NCBI GenBank assembly: GCA_034509425.1
Contig: JAVTVJ010000068.1
Span: 930,001 to 994,000 of the forward strand
Direction: 5' to 3'
Length of the DNA stretch: 64,000 nt
DNA from: Eopsaltria australis
Taxonomy: Eukaryota > Chordata > Aves > Passeriformes > Petroicidae
In this document: one piece after another, positions 1 through 50,720 of the stretch
Layout of the letters: every line of letters starts with the position of its first letter
How positions within the stretch are numbered: position 1 is the first letter of the stretch
The notes under the pieces: generated by a model
Seen by the model: only the letters and a program-made list of their open reading frames with translations
Database searches by the model: none
Told to the model about the DNA's origin: nothing
Program-made: the position numbers and the translations under genes

Positions 1-778
1 AATATGATGTGTCTATGTCTGTATGTGTCACTCCGGGCTATGTTTGGGTCTGCTCTCCTGAACTCTTTGGCTATTTTATAGATTTACTGGGAATCCAGGG
101 CAGAGCTGAGTATCACTGGTGATGAAACAGGATCACCAGAGCATTGCTTATACTTCCAAATCCCCATCTGCTGACAGAAGCATTTCCTGGCTCACCATGC
201 AAGTGCAGGTTCATAGGAATGGGCATCTAGCAGGAAGCACAGTTAGGAGTGCTTTTTCCAGTCCTTGGACTTGTGAGATGAAATAGCTTAGTTTTAGCTG
301 CTGACACCAGTGTATGCGTGCAACTCCTTAGAGCTGAGCTCTGCTTTCAGCCTGCTAGGTTAAGTGCTCTAACTAAAGGGACTGGGAAGCAGCAACACAA
401 AAGGAGGGAAATAAAAGAAAATGGTCCAGATAGATAGCTCAAATCTTTCCTTCACTGAATTTTTATTTGGATTTGGTGTGGAAAGTATCCTGTCTTTGAC
501 TGCTTTACACCTCAGTGTTTGTGGGTATATATAAAGAGAACATTGGACTAGGTGCACAGTTCTGACCTGCTTTACCTTCACTTTTCTCTGACTAGGGGAG
601 GCATACAGTAAGAAATACGATTTACAGAGACACAGCCTGAGTTCTACTTAAAAGAAAGATTGACAAACAGGATCAATTCCCAGCTCCCTGGTGAGGAGGC
701 TCTGTAAAGAGGGCATGGAGTTGGACATGCTAGCAGGGTACCCACAAATGCCTCCTTTGACAAAAACCAGTATCTTAC
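1..778 (-). other. DCBLD1 intron 11 (partial)
   Basis: This is non-coding sequence downstream of the transmembrane exon. No segment resembles the DCBLD1 cytoplasmic tail, so the intron continues past the left edge. Nothing else was recognised. Confidence 0.7.
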
Positions 779-39592
<38,814 letters not shown>

Positions 39593-39627
39593 GGCTCCGG
39601 CTCTCGGCGGGGCGGCCAAGGCACAAC

Positions 39628-39689
39628 TTCCCCACTTCCCTCCTGCTCCTTTCTCTTCCTCTCCTCTTCCTTCTCCTCCTCCTCCTTCT
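39628..39689 (-). promoter_or_regulatory. DCBLD1: Purine-rich tract in presumed DCBLD1 5' UTR
   Basis: On the DCBLD1 sense strand this is a GA-rich tract with repeated GGAGGA and GGAAG units, starting about 36 bases upstream of the start codon. It holds several ETS-type GGAA cores, so it could be a core-promoter element or a 5' UTR feature. Its function is not established. Confidence 0.5.
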
Positions 39690-40125
39690 GGCTGGGGCGG
39701 CTCCGGAGCCAGCCCGCGCTCCCGCGGAGGGGGGCGGCCACCTCCCGGCATCCTTCCCCCCGCAGGTGTTTCTGCGGAGGCGGAGAAGGGGCCGTGCGGG
39801 GCTGCCTCTGGCCCCGTGCCCCGCCGGTGGCCGGGCTGCAGCGCTGCCGCCTCCCGCCTCCCCGGCCTGGGGCTGGGGGTGGAGAGAGGAAACGGGAGAA
39901 GGGGAAGCGCCACTATTCCCATTGGGCTGCCGCTCGGGGTATCTCCTCCTCCTGCCGTGGACCGAGGGGCCGGCGCGGCCCCGCCGCCCCCTCCCCTCGC
40001 CGAGCGCTGCTTCTCCCACCCATCGCCGCTCTGGGGTGCTGCGCCGGGGTGCTGGGGTTTTCCCAAAGCCATGCAGCCCCCAGCATCGCCTGCGAGCCCC
40101 GAAGTTGGCAAGCCGTGTACATGCC

Positions 40126-40142
40126 CACATATATATATACAC
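40126..40142 (-). promoter_or_regulatory. TATA-like (TA)n element
   Basis: The minus strand reads GTGTATATATATATGTG, about 535 bp upstream of the DCBLD1 ATG. It may be a TATA box for an upstream start site or simply a short dinucleotide repeat. Confidence 0.3.
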
Positions 40143-43100
40143 ACGCTCTCGTACATAGGTGTGTGTTTTTGAGGAAACAGGAATATTTTGCCGTTTGCGG
40201 GCTAATTCCCTGGCGTCGCTCCCGCTGCCACAGCGGGAAGGGGCGCGGGGCGGACACGAGTGGGGCCGGTGGGCAGCGCAGCCGGACGGGGCAGGCGGGA
40301 GCGTCCGGCCCCTTCAGCACAGCTGGGGCTGATCGGGCTGCTCGGTCCCGAGGAAGTATCTCCACGCAGCTTTGTAAACCGCATGGTTAACCTCTGCCAG
40401 CTTTTGTGTGTTACAGCTATGGGCTGAATTAAATAGGGGTTTTCTGAAGTATGCTGTGGGCATCTCTCTCTCTGGGTGAAGCCTTGACTGTCCGGCTCTG
40501 AAGAAACTTGTGGCACAGGGAGTGTCGCAGATGCACGGTCGGGAAACAGTGCCAGCAGCAGCAGGAGACCCGCATGTTAAGCAGGCCTCAGTGGTTTGCC
40601 TTTTAATAGTACGCTGGAGAATAAAAGGTTGCTTATCTGACTCTGTGCAGTCTTTTCGGGGATGGATTGCTATGAGGCAGGTGGATTCACACTGCTGGCA
40701 GGTCAGGAACATTGTGCTTCTATACTAAAATGAAGTACAGAATTAACTTGCATGTCAAAGACAACATTGCTAGATTTTATATTATGTTAGAAAAAGTCGA
40801 GTTTGGTAAACCTTTATTCTAATTGAGCTCTTGTTTTGTAAGTGTTAATGTCTGTTTTTTAACTTTTCAGACACCATATGTGATCAGGCATATTTTTTGC
40901 CATGTACCCAGTACATTATATTCTTGGTATATGTATTTAACACACTTCGTTAGTATTTGAGACTTACCCTTCTTTTCAAAGGAGAGTTTGAAATCTAGAC
41001 TAAAATGTTAGATATGCTATAAGGCAGAGACACTGTTTGTTGGTGCAGCAGTTTGGTGGTCAGACTAATTTTCACTGGATTTTGCCAACAAATGCCAGCA
41101 TACTTCTGGTTGAAGGAGGTTGGGATGGATCACTCTCTTCAAGACTCTGAAGGATGAGAGACTTTTAAAGAAGAGTGTGTCCATGTGAATAAAAGTGGCC
41201 TGTTCTTGTACTTGTCTCACAGATTGTCAAGAACAAACCCATACAAATGAGGATGATTATGAAGACAAAGGGGCCAGAAAGTCAAACTCTGCAACAGCCT
41301 AAAGACTGGATTTAAAGACCCCACAGAACTGGTGAAAATATTGTGGTCACAGAAAATAGTTTTTCCAATACCGAATTCTGGTTCAAAACCTGTAAATGAG
41401 ACTCAACATAAATGGAAACATGAGGGAGAGGAATTTATAGAACAATACATGTGTTGCAAAACATGTATCATCTTTGAAAGAGTGGTAGTTGTTGAAAAGC
41501 AATATAACAACGTATGAGTGTGCATTATTTTGTATTCGTCTCAGCATGCAATCAAAACCAGTCAGTCAAACACGAGTTGGTACTGCGAATTAGACTGATT
41601 TATATTCCATCAGCTGAGATTTAGATTATATTCTCTAGTAATAGTGCCAGGTTCTAATTGCATTCGTTAAGGGTTATCATAAATATGGACAGAACAGCCC
41701 TGCAGGTCAATCCCAATGAACCTTAGGGAAGTAGTGCTGCCATAAACTGGATTTAAGATTTTAGGCAAATTAATGTACAAAATACTTTGCCATGGAGCTT
41801 GCAGATAATGCCACTAGTGCTGATCTCTCCACAGAACTTGGATGGTTGGTAATAGGTAGAGGCAAGTTAGGAGCCTTGGAAGGCCAAAAGGCTTTTTGCC
41901 TGTCACACACCTCTAGGAGGCTCAGAACAAGAGGGAAGGTATGTTGGTAGACACCATGGAAGGACGCTTTCTTCATCTCCTGGGCACTGGAGGCTTGGCA
42001 GTGCCCTCTGAGACAGAGAGATAATGATTCAGTTCACAGTTATTTTTATTTCAATGATTCGTAGTGAAATGATAAGTCGTGCCCTTGAGACTGGGGCTGT
42101 AAAATGTCTGGGAGTGGTATTTATTTTCCATTCATGGCTAGTACAGGAGAGCACTGGTGGAGGGAAGGGCGTGCAGGCTGCCTTTTCAATCTTGTCACCA
42201 GCCTGGGCTCAGCCAGAGCTGGTCGCTTGTCCGAGGCCACGTGTTTCCTGCTGCAAACGTGTGGTGCTCAGGGGGAAGCCCTGCTCCTCTCGCAGGTGTT
42301 GGGAGCACAGCTTTCCTATTGATTTCAGCAGGATAATAATAATGCAATCAGTGAAGTAGCTTCTGTATTATTTATTTTGCTATTAAATTCTCATTACTAT
42401 GCCCTCTCTCTCTGTCAGTTTTCAATATGCTGTAGGCAAAGAATTTACTGTCATCTTCCAAGATTAAATAATCATTAAGATGAATGAAGTAGTTTGTAGC
42501 TCTCAAAGTTGTTATTCACAAGGAGGACTTGTGTAACCCTTGTCACATTGCTGCACTGGTTCATGTGTACGTTTCCAAATTTTCCTTTGTAAGGAGGAGA
42601 CTTAAAACCAGCTTTTAAGTAAATATAGTTTTAAAGGCAAGTGCTTTGAGTTATGGCAAAAGATTAGTTCAGAAAGAAGGCATACACTGAGCCTGACTAA
42701 TAAGTTGTCACACAGTGGGAGCTTCACAACAGGAAAACTCCCTGCCAAACTACTTCTGACAGCTTAAAGCAGTGGATTTTGGTAGCTAGCACTGACTTAA
42801 TTTTGAAGAGACCTGATTCAGCCAAATACCTTTTTGCATGTGCCTTTCCTTTACAGGTAGTTTTCCAAGGGTATGAGTTAGGAGTATTTTGTGGGTTTGT
42901 TGCTAATGGTATTAACTGAGTCATCTACAACTAGATAATGTGTCTCATCATTCATTGTGTGGATACCTTTACTGTGCAGCCACATGAAAATGAGCACCTG
43001 AGTTTTTGCTCCACAGATCTTTGACCTCAGAATGAACAAACAGCGAGAGAGGACTTCAGGACAAAATCAGCTCAAAACACTTTAGAAAGTGGATGGTCAG

Positions 43101-46100
43101 TATGGGGACATACCAGATTTCATTTGTAGACTTGTGCAGTCTCTAGCTTCATGGATTTACTTTCTTGACCTATACTTTTTATACACTGTTGCATCATTGT
43201 ATATAACACACAGAGAAAGAGCTGCTTCTAAGCAGACCTAAATCATCTGATGAGTCCTTGTGTTCCTTGTGTGATGTTAAACTGGTAGTTTGTCTGGGGC
43301 AAGGGGCAGGGGAGGAAGGAAAAACACACCGCACAGTTCACCTAAGCTTATCTTGCAAGCTTGACACTGTATACATTCTTCCTTTCAAAAACATCTTGTT
43401 CTGTACGGGTACCAGGAAAAAAAATAGAAAGCAAAAACTTAATTTATACAAAGACGTTTCAGTCTCATCTTAATGGAGCAGACTTGCTTTTGTGCAGCTA
43501 ACAGGAAAGTTCCCGTTCTTAGTAAGTGGAAAGCTTTTTCTTTGCATAGAAGAGGGGGGAGGAATTGAAAACACAACGAGGTGGAGAGGACCCGAGGTTA
43601 CAAATTACAAAACAAGAACCATTCTAGACATTGAAAGGTATGTTAATCTCTTCATTAGCAGAAGGATAGCTTGCAGATTGAGAGGCCTTTTAGCAGTCTT
43701 TATACATGGGCCAGGTTTTGCATTTTCACTAGGGCAAAAGCAAATGGCATAGTGGATTTACAGGATAAAGCTGAGAACAAAATGATGTGGTTGCTGATCT
43801 CTGTGTATTCAGGGACTGTGTTCTGCCAGAAGGGTATGTAGCGGTTATATAAAAAAATCAGAAAATAAAACATATAAACTAAAAGCCTGAGATGTGTCTA
43901 GATGCAATATTTGTATATGCTACATGAGCCGCCTTTCTGTTAAAATTATTAGATTACAGCAAAGTCAGTGCTCCTGCCAGGCTGCGGCATGGCTTAGGAA
44001 CTTGAACAAATTCCTTGAGATATACATGAATTATTCTGTGTATGTAGTGTATTTTATAGGCACAGTGCTCTAAGCTTTGTTTTTATCACTGGAATTTAAG
44101 GCCTTGCCCATGGAGCAGGACAGATATTTCTGTAACACTACCTTCCACTAAGGTCTGCATACCATTAAACCAGCAGGAGATGGACTGACCTCCAGGACTC
44201 CTCTGAATATTCACCTACCTACTGTTGCAGAAAAGGTCTTACTCACTTGTAGTAGACTGTGGGACTGTGTCCTCCTTCTCAGAGCCAGCCTGGGTTCTGG
44301 TGAAGTTGATGTTAGCAGCTTCCCTCCTTGTTTAATGTAAACAATCCCCTCCAGGTGTGAAAATGCCCAGGAGGGAAGGAGTCAGTAAAATAACATTTCC
44401 ACGTTTCAAGTAGTCCTGAGCACGTAGCTAAGAGGATATCATGACTGAATGCTTCCTTAGTACTTTAAGGCAAACATGAGGCAAGAATCAGACAGAAAAA
44501 TAAAAAGTCTTCTGATAGAAGAAACAGTTTAACTTGCACTAGCATAGGTCACTGCCTGCACCCATATGGATCAGTTGGAACCATAAAGTGTCATTATGCA
44601 ATTATACTGGTAGGAAAAATCCCCAGGGGGAGAGGTTATAAATATTCTTAGACCTTAAGAACATGGAAGAAGAAATTACGGGCAATAAATTCTGGGAGAG
44701 AAAACTAAACTGCAGCAGGCTTCAAGACTTTTGTCTTTTCGGCAGCTGAGAACTGTAGGTCTTGTCTGGGCGGGGGTGATAGCAGGGCTCTTCCCAGCAC
44801 TGGTAGGGAATGTCTGTGGGATAATTGGATGCTAAGAGATAGGCAGCCTCATTCACTTCAACAGCAGCAGTTGGGAGTAACTCTAATGAGAGTCATATAG
44901 GGGATGAATGTGCACTTTTCATCATTTTAATTGCTGTAACCTATCCAATCATGTCACCTATTATGATGCAATTATGAGATCAAGTTGAAGACTAATCATT
45001 TGTCCCATTGCCGTATATTTTGCAGTTTCTCACAGCTGCTTGGTAGTCTTAGGTCATAATTTTTCACACTTTCAAGGAAAAAGAAATAAAGTTGCTAATC
45101 ATCTGGATTTTGAAGACAATCAACCAAACATGCTATGCTGCTGTCAAGAAATATGGGGCAGAATGCTCCTTTTCATTTAAACATATTGTTTTAGGGTTGC
45201 CTTGAAAAATATTATGATCTAGAGATTCATGACACTCTTTGTCAAAACAGAGCGTACTATTTTATAACTTGCTAGTTGGCAGCATCCTTGATCATTGTCA
45301 GTGACAAAGCTCTCATTGTTTTTTATAGGTGTTTTAAAGAGTTTTTGTGTTTCTGCAAGGTATTAGTCCTCATACTTTTAAAAAATCTCAAATTTTGCCC
45401 ATAAATACATAGGTAGCATGCAATTTTTAGCAGTAGCATGTTTGGTGTTTTCAAGAGGATGTTCACAGCTGAATTTGCACAGTCTGCATTTTTTCAATGG
45501 GAAACAAGAAATCTCAATAATTTACTCATGTTTTTGAGGTTGCATCCAAGTACTACCTAAGCAGTAACTTGTGCAAAATATGAAGCAATCTAGTGGTCAC
45601 TTCCAGGAATAACCAATTATGTTTGAATCGCATGTCTTTTAAATAAAGTTAGCAATTGATCTAGTTATAATCTTTCCCAAAAGGTGTGGAGTAATGGAAG
45701 ATGAATGCAAGTTAGCAGGGTTTGATCATTTCTAATATAGGGAGTGTGGCACTTATGTACACAGGAGAGGGCAGTTTATGTGCTGGTTTATTGATCATGA
45801 TATCCCTGGCTGTAGAACTAAGAGAGCTGAAAGCAAATATGAGCTGAGTGACTGCTTGATTTAAAAGAAATCATCCAGTTCTCTCCACATCTAGCTCATC
45901 TTCCTAATTTCAAGTGTTCATGCCAGGTTGCAGTTTTCTTGCAGGGTATGGAAAGTCTCAGGAACTGGAAAGTAAGACCTTCTTTCTCTTCAGTTCGTTT
46001 GTGTCAAGAGCAAGGGATGGGAACCATGCTTGTTAATTTAACAATTATGATGTGTGGGACTGTGCTCCCTCCCCCCTCCCTGTGCCCTGTTCAGGCCCTG

Positions 46101-49100
46101 TGGAAGTCTGCACAGAAGTAAGCCAGTTATGCAGAGTGGAAGCATAGCTCATAAATCTGCAATAATCATTATGTATGGAGAAAAAGCTTCTTGTGCAACT
46201 TTTCTGCATAGCATTGGGTCACTACGCCAATGAATCACAAGGTCAAATTCTTGTAATTCATAACTGTCACAGCTGTGGGTCACAACTGTATATATAGTTT
46301 AAGGATTCACTGTGAATTGCTTTTGAAGCCAGGCTATTTATTAAATGTAAAAGGCTGATCAAATGTACTCTGTCTCTGTAAAACTCTTTTTGCCTTTTTG
46401 CAAATAATTAGAAAAAATGTGAGTCTGAGTGAATATTTTCTCATATTTTAATTACTTTAATTACATTAATTTTAATGTACTATTGTGCCTGTTTATGAAA
46501 TACAAAAATTTAGAGTCTGCTTTAGGTTCCTCGTCAAAGATAACTGCATAACAGAAAGTAAATATAGCATGTTGGTGAACACTCAAATCAGTTTTGAACA
46601 TTCCTTCTTCATAAGATAATAGAAGTTAAATAATTGAGATTTGTTATTACCTAAAGTTAGGTTTGTGTGGACAGTATCATTTCTCAGATATTCTTTCTCA
46701 AAGCAAGAACTTTCAGCTTTCTGCTGTCTACTTCTTTTCATTAAAGATATTGTATTCTTAGTTGCATCAAACATGCATACTGGTAGTTGCTCTTGGCCCT
46801 GGGGTTCATAAATGGACCTACAGGCCTTTTTCCAAATGTGATATATGTAGTTGAGCTCGAGCTCCAAGACTTAAGGTCAGCCTGTATTTTAATTTTTTGC
46901 TCTATATCCAGTATGGGATTTGTCCACCAAAATCAGATGTTCTTGCCCTCCCTCCCTTGAGCTTGATGATGGTTTTGGTGCAGGCTGGTGGAATTGGGCT
47001 GACTGTCCATGCAGATTCAGCCCAGGCATTCAGCTCCTGTGGGCTGCTCTCCTGCACAGGTGAGAAATGTTAGGATCAGGGTCAGGCATTCACTGTGTGA
47101 GCAGCTCTGCTGCCTAACCCTATTTTCTAGCTCCTGCTGCCTGGGCATGTTGAGTTCCCACACTAAGCATTATCTATTTCATACACATTTCTCCACAATA
47201 GCTTAAAAAGTTTGAGTGAACCCTTCATGGCTTCATTCTCCAGTGTATGAACAGCGCTGAGCATCTGGGAATAAGAAAACCTTCCTCTGGCATGACCAGC
47301 CATGGCAGAGAACACCTGTTTGTGGCCAAAGTCCCAGTAACAACCCCCACAAGCCAGCCACAGTTCCTCATGTGCCCGGAGAAATGGGCAGCTTCACAGA
47401 GGAGATGCCTTGGGGTGGTTGGGGTTAGTCTGGCACAAAGGGATGCAGGATACACACCCAGACTGCCAAATGGTGAGCACAATGTTGGTGCAGTCAGCCA
47501 CAGCTAAGACTCTGCTGTGGGCTGCTCTAATCATGCCAAAACTAGCCTGGTAAGAATTACCTGCTCTAGTTCTGCCATTACCTCTTCTCTTGAGAGAAGA
47601 CCTGAGTCCCTGCAGTTTCTGACTTTCTCATGCAGCATTCTGCTCATGAGGGATTTACAAGAACTCAGCATCTCTTCAGGGGTTACCATAATCTTTTAGG
47701 CTCAGACTTCTGCTGTCTACATTTGAATACTGTACTATCATTGCATTTATTGGTATTCGACTTGCTGTTTCAGTAAAGATGAGCATGGTATATTAATTAA
47801 TCATCAGGATTCATGTCAGCATGTAGAACTGTTTTCTAGCTGTCTTTGTAGCTTTTACTTGGGAAAGAGAGTAATCAAATGGATTTTGGTTCATTCTCAC
47901 GGCATTATGTGATTCCTCTTCCACACTCCCACCAAAATGCTCTTATTATTAGGGTTCTAGAGAGGCAAATCCTATCCTCTAAACAAGCAGGAGCAGGAAG
48001 ACTGGCAGCTCTTCAGCTTCCTCTCACAAACCACTCTGGAACACATGTAGGTAATTTCATACTGGCTTTTGCTGGTTGCAGCCTGGATTTGGTGTACCAT
48101 GAACCTTCACTTAATTCCTTGCATCTTATACTCATTATTTTTCCTTGATATTTCTTTTTCTATGTTACTGTCCCAGGAAATTTTTTTTGTCATTGCTTTG
48201 ATCTGTGGAATTGCATTAATGCAATAAAATAACAAACACTGAAGCAAAGGAAACAAAAATAGCATGACAGAGATACCACTGTCAGAAAATAATAACATTT
48301 GAACATTTGCAGACAGCCATTCTACCAAGTGAAGGCTAACTAGTTGCTACATAAAGGAAATATTTATAGATGTTTTGTTTTACTAGTCTTATAAAAACAC
48401 ACTTACAGACAATTTCCCATGTGTATTATGTTTACCTGAAAAACTTGTGTGAAAATGCAGTAAACTATTTTCACTGGCATACAGACATTGGAGTACATCA
48501 ATCTGGGCACTATGCACCTGGCAACTCCACTAAATGGAGCATTACTCCTTCGTAGTCTTGCTTAGGCAGAGTCTCTTTCTTCAGATTAGTTCTTGGGCCT
48601 AATCTAAAGTACCTTGAAGTTACTGAGGGAGCCTGTGTTGACAGCAATACCAAATGCTCCTTTGGGTCCATGCTTTCTAGATTCCGATGCTGTCATATTT
48701 CAAGATACCTCTGTATCCATGGCTCTTCACTCTGCTCAACTTCTGCAGCTTGCAGAGCAATAGAAGACAGCATGTGTCTGCACCTCAGCTGTTCAAACTT
48801 CACCTAAATTGCTGTTAGGATGGGTATCTGCCAGTACATTGGACTGAGAACACAAATGCACAGGGAAGTTGAAGGATATGATTTTTACCTAATCTGTGGA
48901 TTTCTGTAAAAGGGCACATTAATCTTTTTTCAGAGAATAGTCTTTCTCTGGTTGATAATTTAGTAGAAATTGAAAACATGGTTGAAAAATAAATTTTAAA
49001 AAACCCAAACAAAAATACCACAACCAAGCCAAAAGAATCTTCTCAGAAATAATTGTTTTAGTTATTGTTTTAAACTAATTCATTCTCCTATATCCATTTT

Positions 49101-49981
49101 GGTATAGAGATTTCCTCTTTTAGTGCATCCCTTTCTTCTTTGAGCTCCACTGAGTCTTTTTAGCCTTAGAAAAAGCATATGTGTGCTTGCGTTTGTGCAC
49201 GTAAGTAATACTGGAAAAACAATGTACTTTTCATAAACCAATTTATATCTTTAATCTTGGGAACATAAACATACGAACCTCCATGATAACCCTTGTTTAA
49301 TGTTTCTCCTGTCTTAGCCTGCTTTACATTGAGGTAGTGTTTGTCATTACAGCTTAAGCATGTTATTGTTCTGCAAATCTTTTAGGAGTCCAGATGCACT
49401 CACAATTAAAGGCCACCTCTTACTATTTGTGTTATCATAATGCAGAGAGAGGTCACTGCTCTGTTGTGCAAGATCACATTCAAACACGTCATGAGCAGCA
49501 GACCCCGCTCCCCAGGCTTCCCTCTATTAAGGGACAATGATGTATCAGACCTAAATTTAGTTAACAATAGCAGCTGTTAGAGTGAAGGCTCAAATCAGCT
49601 GGGTAAAAGGGTTCCTTTCTTCGCCTTACTTCCCCTCTTCCTGGAGCTCACCTGATGTTGTTTTGAGTGAATTCAATTTGCTGAGGTAGCAGAACATTCC
49701 CTTGACAACAAGGTGGATGGCTTTCTGCTGTGCTGGGGACAAGAATTAGCTCAGCAGAGGATCAAAACAGCACTAGAGCTGGTGCAGGAGGGAGGGACCA
49801 CACTGCTGGGCAGGGCAGCAAAACAGGTCTGGGACCATGATAGGGAATGTCAGAGCCAATGTCCTTCCCAGGTAATAAATACTCTTGGCTTAGGGGTGCA
49901 CTCTCACTGGCAGTGTGCAGATGAAGCTCTGTGTGCCTGTCACCTCCTTGCTCTGGCATCTGCCTGACTTCTCAGTAAAGA

Positions 49982-50032
49982 AAACTTCCTCTGGAAGGAA
50001 ACTTTCTTCAGCTGGAAGGAAATTTCCTCAGC
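49982..50032. repeat. Imperfect tandem repeat with GGAAGG motif
   Basis: There are three degenerate units of about 17-21 bp starting AAACTT/AAATTT and ending GGAAGG or similar. They contain TTCC and GGAA cores in both orientations. The repeat lies in the intergenic region. Confidence 0.6.
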
Positions 50033-50249
50033 AAAAGAAAATAAAAAGCTGGTTTAACACCCCAACAACCACCTTGCTGTGATTCTGACAGCATGTCTGT
50101 GCCAGCTCGAGGGTCAGCACATATGGCTGTGGGCAGATAGTACTAAGGCTATTTAAAAGCATTGCAATTAATTTAAAATCAATACATCTAAATTCATGTG
50201 ACTGCTGCTGCAGTCAATGGAGTTGGCAGACTCAGTTCAGTGGCCTTTT

Positions 50250-50720
50250 GAGATGCTTGGGTGATCCCTCTGGTCTCAGCTACTGGCCCAGAAGGGCAGG
50301 GGCTCCCTTGCTCTAGGGTGACACCTGCCAGCCAGGCCCTGATGGCACGCCTGGGATGGGCTTTCTCTGCCCAGCTGCACTGGGCTCCCCATCCACCCAG
50401 GGGCCAGGGCCCCATGCCAGCCCCTGAAGCCATCAGCCCCTGCCCCAGTGGTGCAACATCGGAGCCACTCTCCAGCCCTGGGCCCACATCCCAACTTTGG
50501 CTTCTTTGTCCCCAGGAAGGTGCCTGCTCTTGGCTGGGAGTGGGATGGATGCTCTGGGACGCCCTGGGAATTCCCTGCTGTGGTGCCTAAACACTGCTAG
50601 CCCCAGGTGAACATCTGGGACACCCTGAAACAGGGAGGGTGTCACTAGGGACCTGTGTTTAGGGAATGGGAACAAGCCCCATGCTCCCCATAACAGGGCA
50701 GTGGGCGCACAGTTGAGGAG
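50250..50720. other. GC-rich intergenic islet
   Basis: This is a local GC-rich but CpG-poor stretch in otherwise AT-rich intergenic DNA. Overlapping open frames are present on both strands (about 110 codons plus, 97 minus) with no recognisable domain. The low CpG content argues against an active CpG-island promoter. Confidence 0.4.
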
